Counted from the stretch's first letter, positions 1 to 16,372 are shown. The stretch: 64,000 nucleotides of DNA from Halocaridina rubra (GCA_037179515.1 JAXCGZ010015116.1:62001-126000); one strand, 5' to 3'. Made by a program: numbers and translations. The notes: a model not told the origin generated them from the letters alone.

Positions 1-1012
1 TTTTTTACTCTTTTGTAGGTTTGTCAGGCATTTATGTTTTTTCTCCTCCTATACTTTTTCCAGCATTTGTCTCTCCACTCCTAAGCTCTTTTACACTCAT
101 TATCGAACCATTTCTCTCTGGCATGAATTACACCTACTTTGGTGAAATGTATGCAGCAATCTACTATCTTCCCATATTTCTCACAAAAGATGTCATACAT
201 TTCTTGTACAGATTTGTTGTAAAATAAGGTTCTCCAGTCAATAACTGCAAAAAGCTCATTAATTTTGATGTAATATCCTTTCGAATAATTCCTCCTCATG
301 TCCTCAGTGTCTACTCTCAGGCAGAGCATTTTCAATGACATACTCCATCAACAACACACAGTGATCACTCTTTCCAATTGGTGGTTCATACTCAAGTTTT
401 TCAATATCCAACTCGTTATTTGAGAATACTAGATCAAGTAGTGATGGTTCATCCCCACCCATGGCCCTCGTTGGTTCCAGTACATGCTGGTGTAGGAAAT
501 TCCCTTGTACGCAATCTAAGAATCTTGCCCTGAATGAGTCCTCACCACTGTGTGGGTCAAGATTTATCCAATCTATCTCTTTATGATTAAAATCTCTCAT
601 AATCAAAATCCTACATTTTCTCTCCCATGCCATGTTAACAACTAAGTTTATGACTTCAATAGTACCTACATGACTTTCCTCATAAACTTCTAGCCTATGT
701 TGGTTCCTTGGTGGATTATAAACAGCAATTATTATAATGCTCTCTGACCCAGTATTTATGCGAGCAAGAAGAACTTCCTTGAACTCACTTTCTATAGGCA
801 AGTTTGTTTGTTCAACCTGAATACTTTCTCTTATGAACAGTTTTATACCTCCACCAGTCCTCTCAGATCTTTTAACCTTTAATATTTTGAAGCCCCACTG
901 CCTATGTCCTCACTCAACTTAGTCTCTGTACCTGCTACTATATGTGTCTTACTGTTGTGAATCCTATCTTTTAATTCTACTGCCTAATCCATCAGCATTT
1001 GTGTATAACATT
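1..1012 (-). pseudogene. CR1-type LINE ORF2: endonuclease domain and linker, running off the left edge
   Basis: On the minus strand the region about 1010 to 304 reads as the apurinic-type endonuclease of a non-LTR retrotransposon. Near the start is a GTETKLSEDI-like stretch that carries the catalytic Glu. Near 600 a DFNHKEIDW box stands where the family has GDFN, with the Gly replaced by Arg. Near 350 is a GKSDH box holding the catalytic Asp-His pair. Reading continues in other frames from 341 to position 1 through the basic linker that normally joins endonuclease to RT (Trp- and Arg-rich, with QTYKR near position 15). The RT would lie left of the window. Several stops and frame changes make it non-coding today. 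The domain call is firm. Assignment to CR1 rather than a neighbouring clade, and to the same family as the CR1-like 3' pieces elsewhere in the window, is inference. Confidence 0.8.
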
Positions 1013-1013
1013 C

Positions 1014-2142
1014 TTAATGAGGCCCCATCCCCTGATCTTTTGTCATTATCTTCTTTATCTCCCCTTTGTCTGGAAGAACTCTGAAATTAATTTTTTTCTT
1101 CTCTTCTTCGATTATTTTCTCATTTAAGCTTTTAGCCTTTTGCAACACGTTTTTGATCCTCTCCATTTCTTCCTGTGTTCTGTATTGTCTAATGAAAATT
1201 TCTTTGATTTCTTGAAGTTCTTTTTGTTTTTTTTTCTCCCTCATCAATATTTCTCTATATGTGTCCCCTCTCTCAAAGGTTACTTTTCTTAGTCCCTGCT
1301 TTCCCTCCCTAGAATATTTACCTAGTTGGTGAATGTTTACAATATCCTCAGGACCACAAACTACTCACAATTTTCTTGTCAGGTCTACAACCCTAGCTTT
1401 ATTTTATTCAAGTCTCCCCTGCTGTGTTCGCTCCTGGGATTCACTTATGCCTGAAATGACCACTGTCTTCTCCTTATCAAGTGCCTGTTTAATCAGTGGA
1501 TTTGCCCTTTCCATCACAACATCTTTCATTTTTTTGATTACTGTTACTTTATAGTCAACTGTTTGTATGTTTCCCAGTGCCACCACCTTCACAGCCTCTT
1601 TTACTGCCACATTCCCCTTTAGTGCATCAGCAAAGGAAGTTTTCATGGCATCATGTTCTGCATTCAGCTCCTGGAACTCTTTTCTAAAGTGTTCAATGTT
1701 TTCCTTAATCTGGACATTCCAAGCTGCAATCTCATCTCTCTCAGAAGAGAGCAGTGATCTAACGCTCAATTCATTTAGGTTGTCATTTAGCTGTTTGTTG
1801 TTATCTTCTTGTTTAGAAATTTTGATGTCTAGGTCACTCTTTTGCCCTTCCAGCTTCTCTATTCGTTTTTCTAGTTCATTTCTCTCTTGCCCTTGTGCCT
1901 TATTTGCTTCATCCAAACATCTTATTTCCTCTCTGAGTCTTTCATTCTCTTTCATTTCTCTATCTATACTCCGAATTTTATCATCAAGGTTTATGGCCAT
2001 TGTCTCTAATTCCTTGACTTTCTGTTTTAATCTCCTAACAGGTACTCCTCCTCCTGCTACATTCCTTGGAGATCCCCTATCACCCCTTCCCCAACCATTG
2101 GATGGGGAAGGGGGTTTGGGACAGAGCTGGACTCATTTTCAT
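1014..2142 (-). pseudogene. LINE ORF1, coiled-coil protein, broken
   Basis: Two minus-strand open pieces (2000-1404, 198 codons; 1247-1014, 77 codons) lie directly upstream of the endonuclease remnant, where ORF1 of a two-ORF LINE belongs. The first piece is a long charged heptad-like segment rich in Glu, Lys, Arg and Leu, predicted by eye to be a coiled coil, and it ends with a VVISGISES stretch. The second is again Glu/Lys-rich. The frame continues upstream of the Met at 2000 through a Gly/Pro/Arg-rich N-terminus to about 2115. A possible start at 2142 is out of frame by one base, probably because of an indel in the G-run near 2113. In such elements this protein binds the element RNA, but no zinc knuckle is visible here. 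I assign it as ORF1 from position and composition, not from a recognised fold. Confidence 0.6.
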
Positions 2143-3011
2143 GTTTTTCCTTTCACGAAATATAGAGAGCATAAGAAAAAAAGAGAGAAAAGCTTCTATT
2201 TAATCTTCACACTGAATTTCTATATCTTCATATGAGTACTATTCAGTTACTCAATTCATCTCTTTTCTGGTAACACACATCCTAACTTAAAATTTGATTT
2301 TGGTAATTTGAGAGGAAAAAAATGCAAAACAAAAGGCCACTTGAAGGAAAATTCGAAGTTGTATGTGAGGAGACACCCACCTGTTTCTGCTATATATTCT
2401 ACTTAACTGATAAACTGGTCATTTCAGAAAAAAAATATCAATTACTTTATATCTAACTCAATTCATACAAAATAAAAAATAATAAAAGAGAAAGCAAAAA
2501 GAAAAAAAATAAGACAGCCGTGCTACTTGTCAATTTAACTCAGTACTGTTGACAGGTGTATTTTTTGTATTTATTTATTTATTCAATTATTTAGTGTATC
2601 AAACAAACTAGAAAGTTAATTTAAATGGGAAGGATATTGATTTTAACAATATATGGAACCACAGGATCAGGTAAACGGCTGTAAGAGCTCTCCCCAGTTT
2701 ACACAAAAAATTAGGCAATGTGATGTGATGGCTTCGCCTTTGGCAACTCTTCTCAACTTCCTTCAAGGCAGGACAGGACAGCTTCTTCTCTTTCCCCTCC
2801 CAAAAGTAATTTCAATATTTTCCTTTAATATTTTGGACAGTCTCGTTAACTACAAATATATTTTTATTTTACTCACAATACTCTGCAGAATCTCTTATTT
2901 AGGGAAATTTTGTTTACGTTTTATACTAATGTCTTCGTCACTCAAAAACACAAGGAAAAATTAGAGAGATACTGATTGTGTGTGTTCTAAGGCCTGCTGC
3001 TGCTGTGTGTG
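2143..3011. other. AT-rich stretch without a recognised gene
   Basis: This stretch lies between the LINE ORF1 and the CR1-like 3' piece. It contains A-runs, T-rich runs and a short TG repeat near 3001-3013, but nothing that looks like a protein domain. The single 103-codon open frame at 2653-2964 shows no domain or compositional sign of coding. The first 100 or so bases next to 2142 may be the 5' UTR of the minus-strand LINE. Confidence 0.5.
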
Positions 3012-3283
3012 TGTGATTACCTAATTGTTTACTTATTTGTGCTTACGGGAAAGAGCCTAAAGCTCGTATCTTCCCGTCTCCTCATCGGTTCCATTTTGTA
3101 CTTAGTGATACTTATCAAACTTGTCCTTAAAACTATGGGTTGAGATAGCATTAACTACCTTTTCGCTTAGCGAATTCCAATTATCGACTGCTCTTACACT
3201 GAAAAAGTACTTCCTTACATCCTGCAAAGAAGTTTTCTTACGAAGCTTCAAACTATGACCTCTAGTTCTAGAGCCAACCATAT
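3012..3283 (-). mobile_element. CR1-like LINE, 3'-terminal fragment
   Basis: On the minus strand this matches the last part of the RT ORF and the 3' UTR of the CR1-like elements at 12.5-13.8 kb and 26.2-26.8 kb. Shared landmarks are the TCTAGAACTAGAGGTCATAG box, the NWNSLSEKVVNA coding stretch, the tail TCTTCCCGTCTCC on the plus strand, and a single GTGATTACCTAATTG terminal repeat. It is 5' truncated at the ATGGYTGGCTC motif. It interrupts the RNase H end of gypsy element G-A. Confidence 0.85.
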
Positions 3284-5043
<1,760 letters not shown>

Positions 5044-5045
5044 GA

Positions 5046-5840
5046 CAGTCCAGTTCCAGCTCCTGTAGCGATTGATCTCTCCTCTCTCCCTCTGCCAGCA
5101 GCCAACAGTTGAAGCCGACTCCCCCCAGCAGTTGAAGCCGACTCCGGCCAGCAGATTAACTCTCCACAACAGTCTGGTTCCAGCTCCAGTAGTAATAGGA
5201 CCTCCATCATCCTCTCTGCCAGCAGTAGTTGAAGCATCTTCCTACCAGTGAAGTGAATTTCTCCTCCTCCACTACTTCCCTGATCTGAGGTGGAAGTTTC
5301 TACAAGGAAAAAAGCGAACCCAAGTATCTCTGTTTTCTTTTCTTCCTCTCTCACGAGAGTCAGAGAGAGAAACAGAAAGATTGCCTTTTTTGTGTGCTTT
5401 TGTGTTGTTTTGGTTTAGTTGAACACACATTATTGTTTGTTCCATAATTCTGTATATAGTGTTCAAATTTTAATTTTGCATTTATATTCTGTCTGCTTTT
5501 CCCTCTCTTAAGAGAGCAGGGAAGAGAATTAAAAAGACCACTTGGTGCTAGGCATACATTGTGCTGTGTCTCATAACCAAGATGATCCATTGCATATTTT
5601 CTGTTTGCACTCCCCTCTCTCACGAGAGTTGGGAAGAGAGATAGAAGACTGTTTTAGCGATAAAAAGTTGTAGTGTTCCAATTAACTCAAGTGATCCAGC
5701 CACAAAGCCCCTATATTCTGTTAAACAAAATTGACAAGCAGTGCAAGTGATATAATATACTTAGTGAAATCTGTGGATATCCATGACTAGTTGTTAGTCA
5801 TGGCCTCTACCGCTTCTCCTGCTTCCTCCCAGAGGGGGGA
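5046..5840 (+). promoter_or_regulatory. 5' UTR of I-1 with one monomer of a repeated unit
   Basis: This leader is shared with the I-2 copy (18095-19505). It begins with two CCAGCAG/GTTGAAGC-rich stretches and contains one unit (from about 5291) that is present about three times in I-2. The unit carries short inverted repeats CTCTC-N2-GAGAG (near 5352 and 5619, with a variant near 5507) embedded in pyrimidine-rich then purine-rich tracts that could form hairpins. LINE promoters are internal and usually lie in this region, so a regulatory role is likely but inferred. Confidence 0.5.
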
Positions 5841-7290
5841 ATGGAACTCGACCCCCCTCAAGAAGGGTGGACGGTTGTGGGAAAGAAGAGGCCAAGGATG
5901 GCCTCTGGCAGGAGCCAGGAGAGTGCTGCTGCCCCAGTTCTCCCCCAGCCCCAAAGACCGATAGAGAGCCTATATCAAAGGTTAAAGTACAGACTCCTTC
6001 CACTAAAGAGGCATATGACCTGAGTAGAGAGTTGGAAGACCAACTCACCGAGTTTGGCTGCATAATTAAGCCTAATGTACAGGGTGAATTTATCATCTAC
6101 TCATCCTCAGTAGAAGCCGCAGAGAAGATCCTCAGCCTCAATTCACCTCACTTGGCAGAGATGAACCTTGCCCAAAAAATAAGGAAATATATCCTCATTG
6201 GCTTCCCTGTTGCTTGGTCAGTTGACCTGCTTACCAAACAAACATATATTACTGCTGCCTCACGTTGCTCCTCCAAAATAGATGGCCAAATCGTCCTCTC
6301 AAAACAAGTTCTGGTCCACATCTGTGGTCTACCCCCTTCGCAAGTACACCTCGGCATCTGGGGCAAATTCAATTTAAGTGACTACACTCCTTAACCACTG
6401 AGATGTTTCCGGTGTCAAAGAATTGGGCACCATAGAAATACTTGCCATCTCCCAGAGAGATGTGCAATATGAAGTGGGGGACTTTCCACTGACTGCTACC
6501 TCAACAAATTCAAGGCCAAAGAAGCATCAGTTGCCAAGTGCCCAAACTGTAAGGGAAACCATCACGCATGGAACAACCGCTGCCTAGAAAGGCTGAAGAG
6601 GAGTCCTCAAAGAGTCCCTCCCTCTGCCCCTGCCACCAATCACACCACCTCCAATATCACTCCAGCTCCTCCCCCCACCTCCAATCCTTGGCAAAGGCCC
6701 TTTCCTGCCCCACTCAGACCCAACCTCCCCACACAAAACCCACCACTCAACACTAACCCAGCTCCTAACAGACAGATCACACCTCCTACAGTTTCCACCC
6801 CTACACCAACTCCGTCCACTCCATCACACAACACTTACACTCCTACCATCCCCCCAAACAACACTCACACTCCCACCATCCCCTCACACAATACTCACAC
6901 CAACACCTCCACCCCATGCAACACTCAAACACGCAATACAGTCACATGCAACACTCAGACCACACACACACCCACTCACCACACCAGGTCCCGGTAACCT
7001 AGACTTAAATCCCATACCCCCACACCTCACCAGCCTATCCAGACACCTTCCTCTGCCTCCTCTTCCCAACAACAAACCCTATTCACAGTAAATGAGCTCA
7101 CCAACATTTTTATTCAAGCCATACAGGCAGCCGTCCAACTCCTCGAAACCTCTCCTCTCCTCAAGATGCCAACAATCAAGTCATCGAGTAGCCCATTTCG
7201 TCGTTGCCCAAGCCCTCGTCTCCATAACCCACCACCAGCCTCAACAAACCACCACTCCTACCACCTCCACCTCCTTAAATCATCAAGATG
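5841..7290 (+). pseudogene. I-1 ORF1: nucleic-acid-binding Gag-like protein, broken
   Basis: The likely start is the ATG at 5841 (MELDPPQEGWTVVGKKRP). The frame then shifts near 5930, in the proline-coding run, to the frame open from 5867 to 6394. That part has a conserved globular segment (LEDQLTEFGC, QKIRKYILIGFPVAWSVD). After a stop at 6392-6394 come remnants of three CCHC zinc knuckles (about 6400-6590). A TGA replaces a key Cys of the second knuckle. A long Pro/Thr/Ser/Asn-rich linker with repeated NNTHTPTIP-like units (6600-7060) leads to a short helical C-terminus near 7090-7150. Such proteins coat LINE RNA. The sister copy I-2 keeps the knuckles intact. Confidence 0.75.
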
Positions 7291-10200
7291 TCTAATCTCG
7301 GGATCCTACACTGGAACGGCCAGGGTCTCAGACACAAGGTACAACATCTTGAAGGTATTGCCAAGGCTGACAACATAGATGTCATCATGGTTCAAGAAAC
7401 CCTGTGCACAGAGCAAAATACTCCAAAAATCTCAGGATACAAAGGAGTCTACCAGCACTGGTCTACAGGGAAGAACAGTGACAGTGCCACCTTCATCGGG
7501 AAAAACCTGTTAGCCAAGGAAATAGCCCGACCAGTCTACTGAGGCGAAGATGTCCATGTCCTCGCTGTTAACATCAAACTTCAGGGCAGCTGCATAGATC
7601 TGTACAACATTTACAGACAACACAATGGTGGGTTAGACATGATTGCCCTCTCCGGGCTAGCCAGTCATCGTGACTTGGTAATAGGAGGCTCCTTCAACAC
7701 GTACCATCCAAGATTCAGGTATGAGTGCCCCTGTGCTGCAGGCAGACACATCATGAGGCTGCTGGACGACCAAGAAGACGTCTCCCTTCTCAACAATCAT
7801 GAGCCAACTCATGACAGAGGTGGAATACTGGACCTCACCTTTGTCTCCAACTCCCTAAGGCAACAAGCCACATGGAGAATTCATCCCCTGGTCACAAGCG
7901 ACCACTACGGGATCCATCTCACAATGCCAATTCCTGAAATCTTCCAAATCCCGGCTCCTCCCCCTCAAAGGAATTTCAAGAAGGCCGACAGGGGCCGATT
8001 CCAGGAGCACCTCAGCAATTGATTTTCTGCCTACACACCATCTGAAGACATTGAGCAAGCAGAGGCAGAGCTAGTCAATGCCCTGAAAGCTGCAGCAAAC
8101 TCCCCCATCCCCCTCTGTAAATCACAACACACCACTCATCGGGACAGATGGTACTACTGTGACAGAGTTAAAGAACTCAATCACCAGTTCAGTGTTATCC
8201 AGAAAATGCACAGGAAACATCGCACTGAAGACTCCCACCGCACTCTCTAGGCAGTCAAAGAACATGTTCATGAAGAGACACGCAACATTAAGAGAAAAAC
8301 TGGCTAGAGTGGTGTTCCACCCTAGATGCTCACACCTTTGTGGGCCAGATGTGGAGGAGCATTAACTCCTTTGCTAAAGGTAAACCTACTAAAATCATCC
8401 CTCACAGGGATCCTATCAGGGCAGCAGAAGAACTTTTCGTCAAATTCGCGGATAGAGCAAGCTCCAACCAGCTCCCCATTGCCACCAGAACAACTCTTCA
8501 GGGCCTCACCACATCAAGATGGGAAGAAATAGAAAAGGCCATCAACACTGAAGACCAAACAGATGCCCCCTTCTCTCATCGAGCAAAAGCTCTAAGAACA
8601 CAGTCTCAGGTGCTGATAGAATCACATACACAGTGATTCAAAATATGGGGCCCAAGGGGAGCTTGCTCATCTCTCTCTGATCATTTCAACATACACACGA
8701 AGAATCAGACCAGCCTCATGGAACAGAGCAGACATTCAGCCCAACCCAAAACCATAGGACCCTGACAACCCTCGCCCCATCTCCCTCCTGAGGTAGCCTC
8801 AACTTGCCTGAGCAAGACGGCAGAAAAGATGGTACTTAACAGAGTCCGTTGGAAATGCCCACCCTTCCCAGACTACATGTTTGCCTACCAGCCTGGCTTA
8901 GGCACCTCAAAATGCATAGCCTCCATGCTATCATTTATCAACAACTGCCGTCGATACATCATTTTTCTAGACCTAGAGAAGGCCTTTGAACAAGCCAATG
9001 TGCCAGCGATACTCTCAGCTCTCATTGCAAAGCAGATTAAAGGCAACCTTCTCTCATGGATTAAGCAGAGTCTATAAAACCGTAGTGCACGAATCAAAGT
9101 AGAAGGGCACTACTCCACCTACAAAAACCACGAAAATGGGACCCCCCAAGGTGGAATCCTTAGCCCCTTCCTCTTTAATTGTCACATGGAAAAACTCATG
9201 GACATCGCACTACCACATGGAGCCAAACTCATCACTTATACGGATGACTTTGCCCATGTCACAATAGGCGACAGAAGCTCTAACAAGACACAGCGTTGCC
9301 TCACCAACATTCACCAAGCCTCCATCTCCCTCGAAGTTAAAATCAATGCCCGCAAAACCAAGGCCCTTCCCATCCACCAGTGGAGACCAGACACTAATTC
9401 AGTCATAGGTAACGAGCCTGTAGACTGGATTATCGAGCACCAATACCTGGGTGTAATCATTGACGGCAAACTAAACTTTGGACCTGAAATTCAACACTTG
9501 CGCGACAAATGCAGCCAGTGACAAGCGGTCCTTTGTCGGATGTCGGGCCTCTACGATGGTGCATCATTTAAAGTCCTCAAAAGCTTCTATGTACAAACCA
9601 TATGCGGCCTCATAGACTATGTGTGTCCCACATTCTGGCTAGTAAAAGACCAACAGTGGGACAAGATAGAAGTCATTCAAAACAACGCCATGCGTACCAT
9701 GCTAGGAGTCCTCATGTGGACCAAGAGAAAAAACATCCAGATGGAACCGGGACTCATGCTACTCAAACTCAGAGCTCAGCAAAGACTGACCCTCTTTGTG
9801 GCCAAAACCACCACTGCCCAACATAATTGCCTCGCTGGCACAAATCTCCAACTAGCTCTCAATCGCCACCCCGACCACCACCATAGAACCTGGGCAGCCA
9901 AGGTCTGCACTAGCCTGCAAGCACTACCAGTCAGGGAGAACATCCTAGCCAAGATACAGGACACTCCGCTTCCTGAATACCGATGTCCACCCCCATGGAA
10001 TGACCAACCACTCGACATAAAGATCGAGCTCCCTGACAAACCCAAAAGCTTGGTAAACCCACTTGTCCTGAAAAACATATACAAGGACAAAATTCAGAGC
10101 TGGAGCAGGCCGAACTCTCAAGTCTTCTACACTGACGGTTCAGTAAATCAAGAAACTGGAGCCTCAGTCGCCGCCTTCACCACTGGAAACCACGTCCTAT

Positions 10201-10981
10201 CCTGGAGACTGTCAAACTCCTGCTCATCACTCCAAACTGAGCTTGTTGCCATAGCCAATGCCCTTAACTTCTTCATCCAGCAAGGAGCTGACCATGCCCT
10301 AATTCTCTCTGACTCCAAAGGCGCCATACAGGCCATCAAGAAGCCACTCCTCAGAGACAATGTACGTATCATCACCACCATCCTCAGCCACTACCACAGG
10401 ACAACCAGCCTTGGAAAAGCCATCACTCTTGCCTGGATTCCCAGCCACGTCGGCATCAAGGGAAATGAGGAAGCCAATCATGCCGCCAAACAAGCCACTC
10501 TTAGAGCAGAAATCCAAATATCTCTGCCTCCTGGGATTCAACAGATAAAAAAAAAAGCTACCAAGTCACTCCTTAATGTCTTAATAACTAAACACAACCT
10601 GTGCACAGACATTGGCTCCCCCTCCACCTGGTGGTACAAAGCCACCACTGATCTTCAGCGAATCACCTGCCTACGAACCTTCGACGAAGCACGGCTGTCA
10701 ATGTGTACCGTCTGAGACTCGGATACAAGTGCACCTGGCGAATTGTGGATGATATCATCAGGGAATGCACCTTCTGCCAGGTAGCCTCACCACATCCACT
10801 GCTCCACTACATCCTCAAATGTGATTCCTTTTCAGAAATTCGACGGAAAACTGGTGCCCCCGCAATATCCAGCGAAGATCCAAATGCCCTTCATGTTGCT
10901 AGCTCTATAATTATTCTATCAACAAACAACTACATGAACAGTCTACTAAGTATCATCAGTCAATACCCTCCACCAAGATAA
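7288..10981 (+). pseudogene. I-1 ORF2: endonuclease, reverse transcriptase, RNase H
   Basis: ORF2 starts at the ATG at 7288. The endonuclease part (7288-8020) shows WNGQGL, VQETL and TSDHYGIHL, but GSFN replaces the usual GDFN, so a metal-binding Asp is lost. It is interrupted by TGA at about 7540 and 8020. RT motifs follow in changing frames: FLDLEKAFEQAN near 8970, GTPQGGILSPFLFN near 9140, TYTDD near 9236 and QYLGVIIDGKLNF near 9450. A 391-codon frame (9540-10715) ends in a well-preserved RNase H with YTDGS (10129), TELVAI, SDSKGAI and WIPSHVGIKGNEEAN (10435). After one more frameshift, 10703-10981 gives the C-terminal CX2C...HX4C-type motif (CTFC...HYILKC) typical of these elements. RNase H is the best-kept domain. 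Confidence 0.88.
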
Positions 10982-11306
10982 CCATGTAATAACTCTCTCA
11001 CACCTCCAAAACAGGAATTCATTAAATTGTTTGATGTAAACTAATAATCCTCAATTGAACACTTATCTTTTCCACTATCTTTACAGTTTTGCACAACGTC
11101 ACCTGAGGGCCAAATTAGGGAGTCCGATCGCCCTCAAGATTGAATACCACCAACAATGACCAGATTTCACCACACCTCTGTGCCAAATAGGAAACCCCAT
11201 TCGTCCTCATGAGCAAATACCACCTCAAATCAACAAAATCTTACCCCACCTGCGGGCCAAAAAGGGAAGGTCCGCTCACCCTCAAGGGAGAACATCATGA
11301 AAAAAG

Positions 11307-11335
<29 letters not shown>
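10982..11335 (+). repeat. I-1 3' UTR with a 74-bp unit in triplicate and poly(A) tail
   Basis: After the ORF2 stop, an approximately 74-bp unit occurs three times with moderate divergence, starting near 11101, 11174 and 11248. Each unit begins ACCTSNGNGCCAAA and ends in a CCTCA(A/T)G stretch. The third copy is followed within about 30 bases by a poly(A) run (11304-11335) that passes directly into (TA)n. The repeats could be sites recognised by the element's own RT, but that is conjecture. Confidence 0.65.
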
Positions 11336-12061
<726 letters not shown>

Positions 12062-12492
12062 ATACGAAACTGGTGCCAGAAATACGCAATCTCAGTTATG
12101 ATGAGAGGCTGAGGGAATTAGACTTACCATCACTCGAAGCAAGAAGAGTGAGGGGGGATATGGTGACAGTCTTTAAATTCCTTCATGGTTATGATAGAGT
12201 GGATAGGGATCGATATTTTGATATGGCTGGCTCTAGAACTAGAGGTCATAATTTGAAGCTTCGTAAGAAAACTTCTTTGCAGGATGTAAGGAAATACTTT
12301 TTCAGTGTAAGAGTAGTTGATAATTGGAATTCGCTAAGCGAGGAGGTAGTTAATGCTATCTCAGTCCATAGTTTTAAGGACAGGTATGATAAGTATCACT
12401 AAGTATAAAATGGAACCGATCAGGAGACGGGAAGATACGAGCTTTGGGCTCTTTCCCGTAAACACAATTAGGTAATCACAATTAGGTAATCA
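12062..12492 (+). mobile_element. CR1-like LINE 3' fragment, tandem unit B
   Basis: This is a longer 3' piece of the same element, beginning at CGAAACTGGTGCC (coding KLVPEIRNLSYDERL) and again ending in two AATTAGGTAATCA repeats. The coding part 12073-12399 is open. Its left end joins the terminal repeat of unit A, and its right end joins unit C. Confidence 0.88.
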
Positions 12493-14109
<1,617 letters not shown>

Positions 14110-14112
<3 letters not shown>

Positions 14113-14920
14113 GTAAGACCAAATATTCCCTTTTGCAGAACGCTTGGTAAGTCTATCTGTGAGTCTTTTATTTTTGCAATCAATTAGCAATTCAAAGTTA
14201 CAAAGGAAATTGCTACCAAGAAGTGGCTCAGTTACATCTGAAACAATAAAAGTCCAAATAAATGAGCGGAATAATGTGGAATGGTAAGACCCAGATCTAC
14301 TTCACCATAGTCTGAGATCGACATACCTGTAGCTGTCAAAATAGTGACAGCTGTTGGTCGTAATATAGTCTTTGTATATATTGTTGGAAGACGATTGATA
14401 CTGTAGCACCAGTATCAGAAATAAAATTTGCATTAGTGCAACTAACTTTGAATACGATCTCCAGAAGTGGCAGAACAGAGGTGGTTGCAAAACAAGCGTT
14501 TTCATTTGTCTGCCTTAAGCACTTTCCTGAGTCTGGAGAGTGTGTGCTCTCCCTGCTGGTGATGATGACCTGGATGCTGGAGATGGCACTCTGAAAGATG
14601 GTCACATCTGCTGGTTAGAAGATTTAATTGACTACTGACACCAGGATTTGTGCCGTTTGGCAATTGTCCGAAAATATGAATGAGCACAGCAAACATTTGG
14701 ATGTTGATTCTATTGAAAAGGATGCAGCCCTTGGGAATATCAGGGTTAAGGTGACACAGTCTGTCATGGTGCACTGGCACGGTGCTGTACTTTCGAAGAC
14801 TGCACAACATTAATGGAATTCCCAGAGATGACAATTAATTTATCTGCAAGCTGACCTAATGCCTGTAGATTTATGTTGCCTTTTGATGCTAAAACTGCAG
14901 AGAAACTGCTTGAAACTGCT
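14110..14920 (-). pseudogene. Gypsy element G-A: end of gag and aspartic protease
   Basis: On the minus strand the region 14915-14600 resembles the last part of an arthropod gypsy Gag, including an INLQALGQLADKL stretch, followed by a Ser/Pro-rich linker. The frame at 14605-14336 then shows NANFISDTGATVSIV, the retropepsin active site Asp-Thr/Ser-Gly. After a frame change come [12 protein letters not shown] and the [16 protein letters not shown] stretch that closes gypsy proteases. It stops at the (AT)n border at 14109. In protein order it is the immediate upstream neighbour of the RT piece at 3284-4767, so both are called one split element. Confidence 0.75.
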
Positions 14921-14924
14921 TTTT

Positions 14925-15195
14925 TTTATGAGTGTGACAGGGACGGGCTAAAAATTGCCCTCATCAATAAAAGGCCGGGCACGAGAAAACATCAAGACGA
15001 AGGACAAGGCGGAGATGAGGTAATAATATACAAAGGAAAAGGACAAACTAAAAAACTAGTTAGATTACTGAGGACCTAGATAAATGACAGGATCAGCCTT
15101 GAGATGACGATAGATCCACTTTGTAACGAAAAATAAGTAATGAGAATTAGGAAAGACAGAAAGAGTAAAAGAGTTCTAGAGTCTGGAGGTAGATG
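14925..15195 (-). mobile_element. 3' fragment of the 55-kb-type LINE
   Basis: The plus-strand sequence GAGTGTGACAGGGACGGGCT through GTTCTAGAGTCTGGAGGTAGA closely matches the 3' end of the minus-strand LINE at 55.3-58.1 kb, including its GCCCTCATCAATAAA box and the codons for LWNS. It is therefore a 5'-truncated minus-strand copy of that family. It lies between the gag remnant of G-A and a partial Gm LTR. Confidence 0.8.
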
Positions 15196-16372
15196 CAATT
15201 ATTTGCAATTTATAGCAAAAAGACACTTTATTTACGAGTATTGACGTAAAACACTTTATTTACGATGATAGAAAGGCGTGAAATGAAATTAGAATTTCGC
15301 TAGGAAACAGGGATAGATTTCTATGTGGTAATGAGCAATCTTCTGAGGATGAGATTTTACTTTGGCACTCTTAATGAAAAAAATTTCTTATCAATATATA
15401 TCGGTGATAATTCCCAGGTCAAGGAATTAAAGTTGGCAAATGAGATTCCAGTTAGGTAATCTACAAAATTTAGTTTTGGATGGGAATGGAATCTGAGAAA
15501 ATATTTTTAGGATTTGACCAGTAACGAATTTAACCAGCTACTCAAATTCCCAATTTGCTTGACCAACGAGCTTTACCATACACTATCTCTCACCCTGTTT
15601 GTGCCAGATGAATTCCTGTGAAGACGCCATGTAAAAAAAGTTTGAAGTAAGCTAGACTGCTGAGGCGAGATCTTCCTCTGGGATGCTTGGCTGCCAATTG
15701 AGAGCAATTAAGCCCCCTGTAGGATGTATATTCAGAGCAGTAACTGGTCATATAATATTCGAGGGCTACTGTAGCAGTGGTCCCTGGCAGGCAATTATGG
15801 CAGAGATGCAAGGGAGAGACAATATTTTAGGTGTAACAAGCGGAAGCAAATAAAACAAAACGAGATATATTAAGGGAAAAATAGATTACTGGCGAGCAAT
15901 CTCCAGAACGTTTTTCGCAATGCAGGAGAAAGAATTTTAACTATTCAAATAATAATAAAGAAACTACTGAAATGTATCTAGACAAGCTGATGACATATCA
16001 GTGGGGTCAAATTTATAACAAACTTATCAGCAAGAGCAAATTTTTAAATATAACAAAATTTATCAGAAAAACAATTTTATAAGAAAAAAAATTGTGTAAA
16101 CAATGTATTTATGGGCTCATTCATGAGAAAAAAAAGGAAGAGCAAGAAACAGAAACTGGAGGGAGCTTTTATATTGAGATCATGCTTTCTACACGTACAA
16201 GAATATTAAACAAGATATACTAGAATAAGAATTGCAAATAATCATAATCTGCAATATGCAAGGAGTGATATTTTTTTTCAGTTGGAAAAGAAAAGACAGT
16301 TACTAGTTAGCTACATAACTAATAAGGCATCAACTACAGCCTCTGGTGACTTGAGCAAAGCACTCTGTCACA
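15196..16372 (-). repeat. Partial LTR of a Gm element (3' LTR, truncated)
   Basis: This matches the upstream half of the Gm LTRs (for example 45,180-46,315) at moderate divergence. Shared landmarks are TTTACGATGATAGAAAG, GATGAGATTTT, CCTGGCAGGCAATTATGGCAGAGATGCAAGGGAGAGAC, and the LTR terminus CACTCTGTCACA at 16372. On the minus strand the LTR starts TGTGACAGAG. The rest of the LTR is missing where the LINE fragment begins. Confidence 0.8.

Noticed and set aside
1567..2235. 222-codon plus-strand ORF rich in Ser, Leu and Phe
   Set aside because: It is the antisense shadow of the coiled-coil ORF1 on the minus strand (Glu/Lys codons read as Phe/Leu/Ser).
2653..2964. 103-codon ORF as a possible host gene
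   Set aside because: No domain, no splice context and AT-rich composition; consistent with chance.
6568..7295. Several Pro- or Val/Gly-rich ORFs
   Set aside because: They are alternative frames of the Pro/Thr-rich linker of I-1 ORF1.
14925..15195. Small ORF at 14873-15079 as a gene
   Set aside because: The sequence is the antisense 3' UTR of a LINE also present at 55.3 kb.
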